From the NCBI GenBank assembly GCA_018710985.1, contig DVIV01000009.1, positions 47,846 to 111,845 on the forward strand: DNA of 64,000 nucleotides, in the 5' to 3' direction. A model generated the notes under the pieces. That model worked only from the letters and a program-made list of their open reading frames with translations, made no database searches and was not told where the DNA came from. Within the stretch, counting starts at the first letter, position 1; each line of letters begins with the position of its first letter. The DNA is from Candidatus Limiplasma pullicola. GTDB taxonomy: Bacteria > Bacillota > Clostridia > Christensenellales > Aristaeellaceae. Shown here one piece after another: positions 44,766-53,676 of the stretch. The position numbers and the translations under genes are program-made.

Positions 44766-46661
44766 TCAATAGTAGTATTCGGTCAGGCTTACGCCGCCCG
44801 CTTCGTCTGGCAGCACCTCGTACAGCGTCCAGGAATACAGCTCGCCGTTCGCGGCCAGAGGCAGGGCAAGCTCACAGAGGGCGCTGGTGTCGTCAAAATA
44901 GATCAGGTGGGTGATGCCATCTCCCACCAGCCGGGCGCACAGCGCCTCGGTGCTCTCCAGATCATCCCATTCGGGACAGAAGAAGCGCGCGGGCGCGAAG
45001 GTGTAGTTGAGCAGATCAAGGAAGGAGCTGTTGGGCTCGAAGCCGACCAGCACGCGTGCCCCCTCATAGCCTGCCAGGGATTCGCCCCAATAGTGGTCCA
45101 TGTAGGTTTCGCCCTCTACGCCCAGCGCCTCGTCGTATTGGATGTAGCGCTCCGGAATCAGGGTTTCGGCAAGCGCGTGCCAGTTGACCGTCAGCGCCAG
45201 CACGGCGGTGAAGGCAGCCAGACATACGGCGGGCAGGGGCTTCCACAGGCGCGCCAGCTTTCCGGGAAACACCTCAATGACCAGCTCTGCTGCCAGCATT
45301 CCCAGCCCCAGCGTGAGCGGGGCGAAGTAGCGCTCCAAAAGCAGCGCCATATTGGACAGGTCCGTCTGCACATAGGTGCTGAATTCCCTGAGGAACACCG
45401 TAAAGAATCCGGCCCACATCACCAGCGCGTACAGCACGGCCGCCACAAGGCCAAACAGGCTGATTTTGACCATGCTGCGCGCTGGATGGCACCGTACCAG
45501 GCACAGGGGCAGGAGAATCACCGCCAGCAGACGCACGCCCAGCGAAAGCGGCAGCGGGGCCGTGACGCTGCTGACCAGACGGGGCACAAAGGCGCCGTTA
45601 TTCACCACCGGCTGCAGCATGCCCCTGAGGACGGCGGGCCCCGCCTGAGCCGCGCCCTCGGGCAGGGTAAAGGTGCCGCTCAGCATCCCGCCCATCGTGC
45701 TCCACAGGGTGGAGGTATGGTAGCTGGTGAGGCCTTCGGCCCTGCAAAAAAGCGTCCAGCTGACCCAGACCAGCGCCGGAGAGAGGCAGCACAGCCAGGC
45801 CCCGGACCGGGGCAGGCCGCGGCCGCGCTTTATCAGCAGAAGAAACACGATCGCCAGCAACGCGAAAACCGCGCCCGTCTGCTTGATGAGCACCAGGGCG
45901 CACAGGGACAGCCCCACGGCCCACAGTCCTGCGCGGTCGTCCGGCTTCAGCCGCCAGATGCGCACCAGCGCATAGCCGAAGCAAAGGGCAAGCGCTGTGT
46001 CCACGCTCAGAATGACATAGCTCAGCACGCTGCCCCAGTAGGGGAACGCCAGCGCGCCCGCGAAAGCAAACGGGATCAGCCAGCAGCGTTTCCAGCGCAC
46101 GCGCTCAAACAGGGGCAGGAGAAAGGCCGCGTAGGCGATGAAAAGCGTGGCGTACAGCGCGGGCTCGCTCCACTGGCCCAGCGCGTGCATCGCCCACCAC
46201 TGCAGAAGCTGCACGCCGGGAGGATAGGTGCCAAACTGCAGGGCCAGGTGCCGGTCCGCGCCTACCAGCCCGCCGTAATACCACAGCGATTTCGCCTCGA
46301 GCGCCCAGTAGCCTGAATCGTCACCCCACCACACGACCATGGGACTGCTGGCCCATATGAACAGCACGCACAGCCCTGCAAAGCACAGGGCGCCTGGGGT
46401 GAGCACGTTGCGAAGCAGCCGCGTGAGAAGCTGCTTGGGCGTTAGGCGCCGGCAGAGCAGCGCCCCCGCGGCAATAGCCGCCGTCAGCGCCAGCGCGGCG
46501 ACGGCGACGCCATCCACCCAGGCCAGCTTGCAGGGTATGGCCAGCACATAGAGCAGCAGCATCAGAGCGCAAATGGCGGGCGCGAGCACGCGCTCAAAGC
46601 GCCGGTTCAGCGCCACGCATATCGCGCAGACCATGGCCAGGAAGGCGATCCATTGCAGCAT
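44766..46661 (-). CDS. GT-C-type membrane glycosyltransferase (GT39/ArnT-like)
   Basis: 631 residues with about 12-13 membrane spans. The first extracellular loop has WWGDDSGYWALEAKSLWYYG, with an Asp pair in the position of the GT-C catalytic D-D/D-E motif, and then FGTYPPGVQLLQWW, the YPPG element of polyprenyl-phosphate-dependent transferases. The C-terminal 160 residues form an extracellular domain. It would transfer a sugar from a lipid carrier to an acceptor outside the cell. ATG 46661 follows AAGGGGGAA and lies 12 bases after the HAD gene. Acceptor unknown. Confidence 0.8.
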   Translation of the reverse strand: MLQWIAFLAMVCAICVALNRRFERVLAPAICALMLLLYVLAIPCKLAWVDGVAVAALALTAAIAAGALLCRRLTPKQLLTRLLRNVLTPGALCFAGLCVLFIWASSPMVVWWGDDSGYWALEAKSLWYYGGLVGADRHLALQFGTYPPGVQLLQWWAMHALGQWSEPALYATLFIAYAAFLLPLFERVRWKRCWLIPFAFAGALAFPYWGSVLSYVILSVDTALALCFGYALVRIWRLKPDDRAGLWAVGLSLCALVLIKQTGAVFALLAIVFLLLIKRGRGLPRSGAWLCCLSPALVWVSWTLFCRAEGLTSYHTSTLWSTMGGMLSGTFTLPEGAAQAGPAVLRGMLQPVVNNGAFVPRLVSSVTAPLPLSLGVRLLAVILLPLCLVRCHPARSMVKISLFGLVAAVLYALVMWAGFFTVFLREFSTYVQTDLSNMALLLERYFAPLTLGLGMLAAELVIEVFPGKLARLWKPLPAVCLAAFTAVLALTVNWHALAETLIPERYIQYDEALGVEGETYMDHYWGESLAGYEGARVLVGFEPNSSFLDLLNYTFAPARFFCPEWDDLESTEALCARLVGDGITHLIYFDDTSALCELALPLAANGELYSWTLYEVLPDEAGGVSLTEYYY

Positions 46662-46673
46662 CCCGATTCCCCC

Positions 46674-47285
46674 TTAGGCGCCGAGGTCCTTCAAATAGGC
46701 ACGCAGGCGCGCCACATCTCCGTCCTGGAAGCAGTAACCGCTCATGCCGATGCTCTGCGCCCCCTCGATGTTGCGCTGCAGGTCATCAATAAACAGGCTT
46801 TCCGACGCCTCCAGCGAGAAGCGGTCGCACAGGCGGCGGTAGATGGCGGGGTCGGGCTTCATCAGCCGCTCCTCGGCAGATACCATAATGCCGCTGAAAC
46901 GGTCGATATACCTGATCTTATAGCTGAATTTATGGAAGCTGAAACCCGCATTGCTCAGAACATAGAGCCGGAATCCGCGTTCCAGCAGCTCGCTTTGCAC
47001 CACATCCATGCCGCTTTTGGGATACAGCGCGTCCAGATACCAGTCGCTGAGAATCTCCGGCACCAGCTGTTTGAGCCGGGGGTCCGCAAGGTGGGCCTGG
47101 GCGTAGGGAATATAGCCCTGCTCATCCAAGACTCCCCCATCGAGCATCTGGCACCACTCCTGATGCCAGAAGATGGCGTCGCAAAGCTCCTGCGCATGCT
47201 CACGTCCCGCATGGCGGATGCACGGCAGCAGCGGGTCGTGATCCAGGAGCACCATGCCCATGTCAAATACGATGTTGCGGATCAT
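46674..47285 (-). CDS. HAD-IA phosphatase, YihX-like
   Basis: 203 residues. Motif I NIVFDMGMVLLDHDP has a Met where most HAD-IA enzymes keep D-x-D (the usual DxGxVL form of the YihX group). YVLSNAGFSF is motif II, LMKPDPAIYRRLCDRF carries the Lys, and FIDDLQRNIEGAQSIGM is motif IV. Proteins of this group hydrolyse small sugar phosphates such as alpha-glucose-1-phosphate. ATG 47285 with AAAGGAGG 8 bases upstream overlaps the end of the methyltransferase gene by 23 bases. Confidence 0.85.
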   Translation of the reverse strand: MIRNIVFDMGMVLLDHDPLLPCIRHAGREHAQELCDAIFWHQEWCQMLDGGVLDEQGYIPYAQAHLADPRLKQLVPEILSDWYLDALYPKSGMDVVQSELLERGFRLYVLSNAGFSFHKFSYKIRYIDRFSGIMVSAEERLMKPDPAIYRRLCDRFSLEASESLFIDDLQRNIEGAQSIGMSGYCFQDGDVARLRAYLKDLGA

Positions 47286-48081
47286 CCGTGGGTTCCTCCT
47301 TTGTATCAATGCGGTTGATGAGATCGTACATCATGACGGCCGCGGCAACCGCGGCATTGAGCGATTCCGCGCCGCCGCGCATGGGCAGGCGGAAGCGGTG
47401 CGTGCAGGCCAGACGGGCCTGTTCCGTAAGCCCCGCGCCCTCGTTGCCGATGAGCACGCACAGGCGTCCGGGCAAGGGCGCGCGGCGATAGAAGTCCTCG
47501 CCGTCCAGCGCCGCCGCGATGGTGGCGTATTTCCGCACGTTGAGCGCGTGCACGGTTTCCGCCGCATCCCGCACGAAGCACAGCGGCACGCGGAACACGC
47601 TGCCCATCGTGGCGCGAAGCGCCTTGGGTCCGAAGGGATCGGCGCAGCCGGGCGTGAGGATGCAGCCGTCAAAGCCCGCGGCATCGAGCGTGCGCAGCAC
47701 CGTGCCCACGTTGCCGGGGTCCTGCACGTTTTCCAGAAGAATGAGGCGCTGGCCCATCGCCTCCGGCGCGAGGGCCGGAGGCATGGCGCACACCGCCGCC
47801 ACGCCCTGGGGCGTCTTGACCTGCGAAATGGCCGCCAGCACATGCGCAGGCACGGCATAGCATTCCGCCTTCTGTGCAAGGGCGATGAAGCCGGCATACA
47901 CGTCCAGCCGCGCCTCGTCCACGAACAGTGCGCTCACCCGGTCGGGACAGACCGACAGCGCCTCGCCCACCATGTGCTCGCCATCCAGCAGGAACGCGCC
48001 CTGGCGAGCGCGCTCCCGCGCGTCGCGCAGGGCGCGGGCAGCCTGTACGGCAGGGTTTTTGAGACTGGATACCGCTTTCAT
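47263..48081 (-). CDS. TrmH/SpoU-family RNA 2'-O-methyltransferase
   Basis: 272 residues. A short substrate-binding N-terminus (SSLKNPAVQAARALRDARERARQG ... LLDGEHMV) is followed by the SPOUT domain with the trefoil-knot motifs LILLENVQDPGNVGTVLRTLDAAGFDG (motif 1), LIGNEGAGLTEQAR (motif 2) and RLPMRGGAESLNAAVAAAVMMYDL (motif 3). Such enzymes methylate ribose 2'-OH in 23S rRNA or tRNA; the exact site is not readable. ATG 48081 shares its A with the argS stop (TGATG), so the two genes are tightly coupled. Confidence 0.92.
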   Translation of the reverse strand: MKAVSSLKNPAVQAARALRDARERARQGAFLLDGEHMVGEALSVCPDRVSALFVDEARLDVYAGFIALAQKAECYAVPAHVLAAISQVKTPQGVAAVCAMPPALAPEAMGQRLILLENVQDPGNVGTVLRTLDAAGFDGCILTPGCADPFGPKALRATMGSVFRVPLCFVRDAAETVHALNVRKYATIAAALDGEDFYRRAPLPGRLCVLIGNEGAGLTEQARLACTHRFRLPMRGGAESLNAAVAAAVMMYDLINRIDTKEEPTDDPQHRI

Positions 48082-49805
48082 CACATGCGCTCCGGGGCTT
48101 CCATGCCAATCAGCCAAAGGCCGGTGCGGACGGTATCGCGCACGGCGCGGGTCAGGCGCACACGCGCCTCGCGCACGCCCGCGTTCTCCTCCAGAATGCG
48201 GTTCTCATAGTAGAACTTGTTGTAGGCCTTGCACAGCTCCGTCACCGCACGGGTCACGATGCTGGGCTCATAGCGCGCCGCCGCCTCGCGTACGGTCTCG
48301 GGGAAGCGGCTGAGAAGGCGCAGCAGCTCCTGCGCGTAATCGTCGGAAAGCGCCGAATAATCCGGCTCCGCGGGATCAAGGCCCTCAGCCTTGCGCAGCG
48401 CCGAGCAGCAGCGCGCATGCGTGTACTGCACGTAGGGGCCGGTTTCGCCGTCAAAGCTGAGCGCGCGCTCCCAACTGAAGTCGATATCCTTGATGCGGTT
48501 GTTCTGAAGATCGGCGTAGATCACCGCGCCGATGCCCACCTGGCGGGCCACCTCGTCCTTGTTTTCCAGGCCGGGGCTCTTTTCCTCGATGATGGAGCGC
48601 GCCTTGTAGATGGCGTTGAGGAGCAGATCCTCCAGAAACACCACATGGCCCTTGCGGGTGGAGAGGCTCTGGCCCTCGTAGCTGATCATGCCGAAGGCCA
48701 CATGCACCAGGTCCTTGGCCCATTCGTAGCCCATCTTTTCAACCACCTTGAACCACTGGCGGAAATGCAGGTCCTGCTGATAGGCCACGACGTAGAGACA
48801 CTTGTCGAAGTCGTACTCGTCCTTGCGCCACAGGGCCGCGGCGATGTCGCGGGTGGCATAGAGGGTGGCGCCGTCCTTTTTGAGGATCAGGCAGGGCGGC
48901 ATGCCCGTTTTTTCCTCGTCGAGGTCCACGATGGAGGCGCCATCGCTCACGGTGAGCAGGTTCTTGGCCTTGAGCTCGTCGATCACGCGGCCCATCTTGT
49001 CGTTGAAGAAGGCTTCGCCGTTGTAGCTGTCAAAGGTCACGCCCAGCAGGTCATACACGCGCTGCGTATCCTTGAGGGTGAGCTCCTTGAACCAGTTGAA
49101 CAGTTCCAGCGCCTCGGCGTCGCCGTCCTCGATGGCCTTGAACCAGCGGCGGCCCTCGTCCTCCAGCGCGGGGTTCTTTTCAGCCTCCTCATGGAAGCGC
49201 ACGTACAGGCGGGTCAGCGCCTCCACGCCGTCGCGCTCCACCTCCTGCCGGTCGCCCCAGAGCTTGTAGGCGCAGATGAGCTTGCCAAACTGCGTGCCCC
49301 AGTCGCCCAGGTAGTTGATGGCAACCGTCTTGTAGCCCAGGAAGTCGAAGATGCGGCGCAGGCTCTGGCCGATCATGGTGGTGCTCAGGTGGCCGATATG
49401 AAAGCGCTTGGCGATGTTGATGGAGCTGAAGTCCAGGCAGATGGTCTTGCCTTTGCCCTCCTCGCCCGCGCCCCAGCGGCCGTCGGAGGCGAGCACATGC
49501 TCCAGCGTGCGGCGGGCAAAATTCTCCCGGTTCAGGAAGAAGTTGAGGTATCCGCCCATTTGCCTGGCCTGGCACAGGTCGCCCGCGTCAATGGCTTCGG
49601 CCAGCCTGGCGGCGATCTGCGGCGGCCCCATGCGCAGCGTGCGGCTGAGCTTGAAGCAGGGGAAGGCATAGTCGCCCATTTCCTTTTCGGGCGGGATCTC
49701 CAGAAAGCCCGCGATTTCTCCCGCGGAGGGGAGGTTTTCCGCCTGCGGGAAGCTCTCTGCGATGGCCTGGGCGATCAGCTCCGAAAGACTTTGCTTGGTA
49801 TCCAT
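48081..49805 (-). CDS. argS: arginyl-tRNA synthetase
   Basis: A 574-residue class I synthetase. The N-terminal Add-1 domain (about 1-100) with ENLPSAGEIAGFLEIPPEKEMGDYAFP leads to the HIGH motif in FHIGHLST; the KMSKS loop appears as SLSTRKGHV, and the C-terminal helical anticodon-binding domain has FVQYTHARCCSALRKAE-type sequence. This enzyme needs tRNA to activate arginine. ATG 49805 is preferred because AAAGGAA lies upstream and the N-terminus fits the family; the 190-residue longer frame overlaps pyrH. It begins 20 bases after the pyrH stop. Confidence 0.96.
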   Translation of the reverse strand: MDTKQSLSELIAQAIAESFPQAENLPSAGEIAGFLEIPPEKEMGDYAFPCFKLSRTLRMGPPQIAARLAEAIDAGDLCQARQMGGYLNFFLNRENFARRTLEHVLASDGRWGAGEEGKGKTICLDFSSINIAKRFHIGHLSTTMIGQSLRRIFDFLGYKTVAINYLGDWGTQFGKLICAYKLWGDRQEVERDGVEALTRLYVRFHEEAEKNPALEDEGRRWFKAIEDGDAEALELFNWFKELTLKDTQRVYDLLGVTFDSYNGEAFFNDKMGRVIDELKAKNLLTVSDGASIVDLDEEKTGMPPCLILKKDGATLYATRDIAAALWRKDEYDFDKCLYVVAYQQDLHFRQWFKVVEKMGYEWAKDLVHVAFGMISYEGQSLSTRKGHVVFLEDLLLNAIYKARSIIEEKSPGLENKDEVARQVGIGAVIYADLQNNRIKDIDFSWERALSFDGETGPYVQYTHARCCSALRKAEGLDPAEPDYSALSDDYAQELLRLLSRFPETVREAAARYEPSIVTRAVTELCKAYNKFYYENRILEENAGVREARVRLTRAVRDTVRTGLWLIGMEAPERM

Positions 49806-49825
49806 GCGTTCGCGTTCCTTTCTGC

Positions 49826-50542
49826 TCAGTCGCGGGTGAGAATGGTGCCCATGGGGTCGCCGGCCAGGACCTTGAGCACGTTGTCCGGCGGCTCCAGCCC
49901 AAAGACGCGCACCACCGGCACGGCGTTTTCGCGCAGCATGATGAAGGCCGCGGCATCCATCACGCGCAGGTCGCGCTCGGCGGCCTCGGCATAGGTGATG
50001 CGGGGGATGAGCGTGGCGGAGGGGTCCACATGCGGGTCGGCGGTATAGACGCCGTCGATGTTCTTGGCCATCAGGATGGCGTCGCACTCCAGCTCGATGG
50101 CGCGCAGCACCACGGCGCTGTCGGTGGAGAAGCAGGGATTGCCCAGCCCGCAGGCCAGGAACAGGATGCGCCCCGCCCGCAGGTGCTCGATGGCGGCCAC
50201 GGTGTTGTAGCTCTCGGCAAAGCGGGGGATGTCCACGCCGCTCATCACCACCGCGCGCGCGCCCAGATGCTCCAGCGTGTCGCGCATGTAGAGGCAGTTC
50301 TGCAGCGTGGCCAGCATGCCCATCTGGTCGGCCGCCACGGTGCCCATGCGCATGGCCGCGCCCCGGCGGCCGCGCCACACGTTGCCGCCGCCGATGACCA
50401 CCGCCAGCTCCACGCCGGTGCGCTGAATGTCGATGAGCATGCGGGCGGTCTGTTCAAACTTCTCGTGGCAGAACAGCTTGCCGTCCAGCCCCAGGGCCTC
50501 GCCGCTGAGCTTGAGGATCACGCGCCTGTAGGGAGATGCCAT
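49826..50542 (-). CDS. pyrH: UMP kinase
   Basis: A 238-residue enzyme of the amino-acid-kinase fold that phosphorylates UMP to UDP. RRVILKLSGEAL gives the phosphate-binding Lys and Gly, VVIGGGNVWRGRRG is the glycine-rich loop, DQMGMLATLQNCL and VVMSGVDIPRFAES follow, and AFLACGLGNPCFSTDSAVVLRA-type sequence (seen as LFLACGLGNPCFSTDSA) lines the UMP site. Length is normal (about 240). It lies directly after the tsf terminator, with AAAGGATGG before ATG 50542. Confidence 0.96.
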   Translation of the reverse strand: MASPYRRVILKLSGEALGLDGKLFCHEKFEQTARMLIDIQRTGVELAVVIGGGNVWRGRRGAAMRMGTVAADQMGMLATLQNCLYMRDTLEHLGARAVVMSGVDIPRFAESYNTVAAIEHLRAGRILFLACGLGNPCFSTDSAVVLRAIELECDAILMAKNIDGVYTADPHVDPSATLIPRITYAEAAERDLRVMDAAAFIMLRENAVPVVRVFGLEPPDNVLKVLAGDPMGTILTRD

Positions 50543-50565
50543 GAAACCATCCTTTCATCAAAAAA

Positions 50566-50590
50566 GGCACGCAGGCAAAGCCCGCGTGCC
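50566..50590 (-). terminator. terminator after tsf
   Basis: GGCACGC (50566-50572) pairs with GCGTGCC (50584-50590) with a partially paired loop (AGGCAAAGCCC); six Ts follow on the minus strand. It lies between tsf and pyrH and would reduce read-through. Confidence 0.85.
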
Positions 50591-50625
50591 ACAAGGTCGA
50601 TGCCTGTCCGTTCAGCGCGTACAGG

Positions 50626-51567
50626 TCACTTCTTGGCGGCCATCTGCGCGGCAATCTCCTCGGCAAAGTTGTCCTTGCGCTTTTCGATGCCCTCGCCGCG
50701 CTCGAAGCGCTCGAAGCTGACCACGTTCAGCTCCGCGCCGATCTCCTTGGCGACCTCGCCCATCAGCTTGACGATGGACTTGTCGCCGTCCTTGACGAAG
50801 GGCTGCTCCAGGAGGCAGACCTCCTTGTAGTACTTCTCGATACGGCCCTCGACCATCTTGTCCACGATCTTTTCGGGCTTGCCCTCGTTGAGCGCCTGGG
50901 CGCGCAGGATCTCGCGCTCCTTGTTCAGCGCCTCGGTGGGCACCTCGTCCTTGCGGACGTAGGAGGGCTTGGCCGCGGCAATCTGCAGCGCCACGTCATG
51001 ATAGAAGGCACGGAAGGCCTCGGCGCCGAAGGTATCGGGGTTATTGTTTTCCACCAGCAGCAGCACGCCGATCTTGCCGCCCATGTGGATGTAGGTCTCC
51101 ACGACGCCGGCGTTCGTCTGATAGCGGGCGAAGCGGCGGATGGAAATCTTTTCGCCGATGGAGACGGTCGCGTCGCTCACCAGGTCGGTGATGGTCTTGC
51201 TCTCGTCATCCACAAACTTCTGGTTCATCAGCGCGTCCACGTCGGCGGGGTTGGAAAGGGCGACGTGCTTGGCGATGTTCTTGCAGAAGTTCTTGAAGTT
51301 GTCGGTGTTGGCCACGAAGTCGGTCTCGCAGTTGACTTCGACGATGGCGCCCACGGTCTTGTCCTCGGTCACATAATCGATGACCGCGCCCTCGGCGGCG
51401 ATGCGGCCGGCCTTCTTGGCGGCGGCGGCAAGGCCCTTCTCACGCAACCATTCGACGGCCTTTTCCATTACGCCCTCGGCCTCGACCAGGGCCTTTTTGC
51501 AGTCCATCATGCCGGCCTGCGTCATTTCGCGCAGTTCCTTGACCATTTGCGAAGTGATGTTCGCCAT
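50626..51567 (-). CDS. tsf: elongation factor Ts
   Basis: A 313-residue guanine-nucleotide exchange factor for EF-Tu. The N-terminal UBA-like domain reads [22 protein letters not shown], followed by [16 protein letters not shown], the EF-Tu-contacting motif, and [16 protein letters not shown]. The C-terminal helical region [24 protein letters not shown] is conserved. ATG 51567 with GGAGAGG upstream; a longer ORF frame toward rpsB is not used. Slightly longer than the E. coli protein (283). It follows rpsB by 67 bases. Confidence 0.96.
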   Translation of the reverse strand: MANITSQMVKELREMTQAGMMDCKKALVEAEGVMEKAVEWLREKGLAAAAKKAGRIAAEGAVIDYVTEDKTVGAIVEVNCETDFVANTDNFKNFCKNIAKHVALSNPADVDALMNQKFVDDESKTITDLVSDATVSIGEKISIRRFARYQTNAGVVETYIHMGGKIGVLLLVENNNPDTFGAEAFRAFYHDVALQIAAAKPSYVRKDEVPTEALNKEREILRAQALNEGKPEKIVDKMVEGRIEKYYKEVCLLEQPFVKDGDKSIVKLMGEVAKEIGAELNVVSFERFERGEGIEKRKDNFAEEIAAQMAAKK

Positions 51568-51634
51568 TACAAACCTCTCCTTGCTTGCGATATCGTACAT
51601 GGGAAAGGGAGGGCCTGCGCCCTCCCGCACAGGC

Positions 51635-52375
51635 TTACGCTTCGACCTTGGCGGCTTCCTCTTCGGGAGCGGCCTCGCCCTGGGCGTCCTGCTCGCCCTG
51701 ACGGCCCTCAAGCACGGCGTCGGCGAGCTTGCCGGCGATCAGCTTCACGGCGCGGATGGCGTCGTCGTTGCCGGGGATGACATAATCGATTTCATCGGGA
51801 TCGCAGTTGGTGTCCACGATGGCTACGATCGGGATGCCCAGCGCACGGGCCTCGCTCACGGCGATGTGCTCCTTGCGGGGGTCCACCACGAACAGCGCGC
51901 CAGGGAGCTTCTTCATCTCACGGATGCCGCCCAGGTTGGCCTCGAGCTTTTCACGCTCATGCTGCAGGCGGATGACTTCCTTCTTGGGCAGCACGTCGAA
52001 CTGGCCCTGCTGCTCCATGCGGTCGATCTGGTTGAGACGGTCCACGCGGGTGCGGATGGTGCGGAAGTTGGTCAGCATGCCGCCCAGCCAGCGGTTGTTG
52101 ACGTAGAACATGTTGCAGCGCTGCGCCTCGGAAGCGATGGATTCCTGGGCCTGCTTCTTGGTGCCCACGAACAGCAGGCTCTTGCCGGACATGGCCAGGT
52201 CGCGCACGAAGTTGTAGGCTTCATCGGCCTTGCGGACGGTCTTTTGCAGGTCGATGATGTAGATGCCGTTGCGCTCAGTGAAGATGTACTGAGCCATCTT
52301 GGGGTTCCAGCGGCGGGTCTGGTGACCGAAGTGCACGCCCGCTTCCAGGAGCTGCTTCATGGAGATAACTGCCAT
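51635..52375 (-). CDS. rpsB: 30S ribosomal protein S2
   Basis: A 246-residue ribosomal protein, opening [27 protein letters not shown] and continuing with [32 protein letters not shown] and [19 protein letters not shown], all diagnostic. AAGGAGGGT is about 8 bases before ATG 52375. The gene has an approximately 100-base leader with a palindromic CCGCGCATGCGCGCGG element, which may take part in S2 autoregulation. A short acidic/Ala-rich tail ends the protein. Confidence 0.97.
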   Translation of the reverse strand: MAVISMKQLLEAGVHFGHQTRRWNPKMAQYIFTERNGIYIIDLQKTVRKADEAYNFVRDLAMSGKSLLFVGTKKQAQESIASEAQRCNMFYVNNRWLGGMLTNFRTIRTRVDRLNQIDRMEQQGQFDVLPKKEVIRLQHEREKLEANLGGIREMKKLPGALFVVDPRKEHIAVSEARALGIPIVAIVDTNCDPDEIDYVIPGNDDAIRAVKLIAGKLADAVLEGRQGEQDAQGEAAPEEEAAKVEA

Positions 52376-52482
52376 TTGGGTTTACCCTCCTTGTTTTTTC
52401 CACCCCTTGCATTGGCCCGATGCGGCCACCGCGCGCATGCGCGGCACAATCGCATGGTCTGCAAAGGTGCGTAATCGGTGGA

Positions 52483-52511
52483 AGTATATCACATTCATGA
52501 CGGTTTGGCAA
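52483..52511 (-). promoter_or_regulatory. promoter of rpsB
   Basis: On the minus strand TTGCCA (52511-52506), 17-base spacer, TATACT (52488-52483) preceded by TGA (extended -10). It overlaps the 3' end of the upstream gene. Confidence 0.78.
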
Positions 52512-53355
52512 GGGTTTCAGCCCCGTCTTTTGCAATGTTTTGCAGGATTTCGCGCCAGCGCGCCGTGGCCGCGGCGCTCGCGCGGCCCTTTTGGCAGAAG
52601 CGCAGCGCCGAGAGCTTTGGCACTACGCGCTCCACCACGATCTCCCCGTTTGCTGTTTTGCAGGCCAGCGCGGACAGAGCTTCCTGAAACCGTTTGTCGC
52701 CCCGCGCCCGCTCATAAAAGGAAAGCACATACACGTAGTAAAACAGCCCATACCCCCGCATGGGATACTCGACCTGCATGAACCGTGAGCCGATGCCGTA
52801 GTGGCAGGGGCTGATGGGCCGGCGGATCTCCCAGTGCAACAGCAGGAAGTCCACCGCGCGGTCCAGCCGGGGATCGTTCTGAAAGCCGGGAACCTGGCGG
52901 AACAGATCGAGAACAACCAAAGTGGTGTATGGAGTGGAATACCGCGTCTCCTCACCGTGGCCAAAGCTGTACTTTTCGCAGCGCCAGCCGCCGTCCGGCT
53001 GCTGGGTGTCCAGAAAATAGTTCAGCGTCCGCTTGACCCGCGCATCCTGCGCGTACCCCATGCGACAAAGCACGTTGGCCGCCAGCGCGGTGTGGCAGGG
53101 GTAAAGGTCACCTGGCGCGGTGCGAATACGCCCGTCCTCGCGCCAGGCGTCGAAAATCAGCTGCGCCACGCCCCTCAGCGCCTCATGCTCCGGCGGCACG
53201 CCCAGCTCCAGAAGGTACAGCGCGCTCTCCAGCGTGGTAAACGGCGCGCCCTTGAGGAGCTTGCGGTCCGGCGTGGTCCACCAGTCGGCGCCCTGATCGT
53301 GCCGGTGCGACAGAATGGCCGCCACGTCCGCATCGGTTTGCTCAGCAATCGTCAT
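52495..53355 (-). CDS. prenyltransferase/squalene-cyclase-fold protein of unknown function
   Basis: 286 residues with an alpha/alpha-toroid pattern. YFLDTQQPDGGWRCEKYSFG holds a QW-type motif (QxPDGxW), HTALAANVLCRMGY and RYSTPYTTLVVLDLFRQV are the usual surrounding helices, and LYLLELGVPPEHEALRGVAQLIFD is a further repeat. The acidic D-x-D-D motif for cyclisation is not seen, so catalysis as a squalene-hopene cyclase is unlikely. No signal peptide. GGGGGGA precedes ATG 53355. Its neighbours (rpsB and pfkA) give no hint of a role. Confidence 0.75.
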   Translation of the reverse strand: MTIAEQTDADVAAILSHRHDQGADWWTTPDRKLLKGAPFTTLESALYLLELGVPPEHEALRGVAQLIFDAWREDGRIRTAPGDLYPCHTALAANVLCRMGYAQDARVKRTLNYFLDTQQPDGGWRCEKYSFGHGEETRYSTPYTTLVVLDLFRQVPGFQNDPRLDRAVDFLLLHWEIRRPISPCHYGIGSRFMQVEYPMRGYGLFYYVYVLSFYERARGDKRFQEALSALACKTANGEIVVERVVPKLSALRFCQKGRASAAATARWREILQNIAKDGAETLAKPS

Positions 53356-53472
53356 GGAGGGTCCCCCCTTTTGTGAAAAAGTCATGTTTCGGGCGCTGGC
53401 TGCGCATGCTATTGCCTAACGGCACGCGGCGCTGTCCGCGCCGCGTCCGAAAGAGAGAAGGAGGAAGCCGCC

Positions 53473-53628
53473 ATGCAGAAGCGCCCCCCGAAACCCCGCT
53501 CCGATCCCAAGCGCCTGTGCGACCTTGCGCATATGGCCGACGAACCGCAGAGCACCGACGTGCTGGGCAGCTACACCGGCACCGCCCAGGACGGCGGGCA
53601 TCCCGTGCAGGACGCCGACGACCTGTAG
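53473..53628 (+). CDS. small acidic-tailed protein, 51 residues
   Basis: A 51-residue ORF beginning MQKRPPKPRSDPKRLCDLAH and ending in DGGHPVQDADDL. The N-terminus is basic and proline-rich, the C-terminus acidic. AAGGAGGAAG stands about 5-10 bases before the ATG, a strong ribosome site, and a perfect 13-bp hairpin follows 6 bases after the stop. The middle GSYTGTAQDG and the C-terminal PVQDADDL look like a conserved short-protein pattern in Clostridia as far as I recall; no function is known to me. No signal peptide or span. Confidence 0.75.
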   Translation: MQKRPPKPRSDPKRLCDLAHMADEPQSTDVLGSYTGTAQDGGHPVQDADDL

Positions 53629-53634
53629 GCGCAA

Positions 53635-53667
53635 AAGGCCCGCCGCGCTCAAAACGCGGCGGGCCTT
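53635..53667. terminator. bidirectional hairpin between the small gene and pfkA
   Basis: AAGGCCCGCCGCG (53635-53647) and CGCGGCGGGCCTT (53655-53667) pair over 13 bases with loop CTCAAAA. The minus strand carries TTTT directly after; it serves both converging genes. Confidence 0.88.
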
Positions 53668-53676
53668 GCCATGAAG

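Noticed and set aside
44580..46316. 578-codon plus-strand frame beginning in the hairpin array
   Set aside because: It is antisense to the membrane glycosyltransferase, and its beginning is translated repeat sequence.
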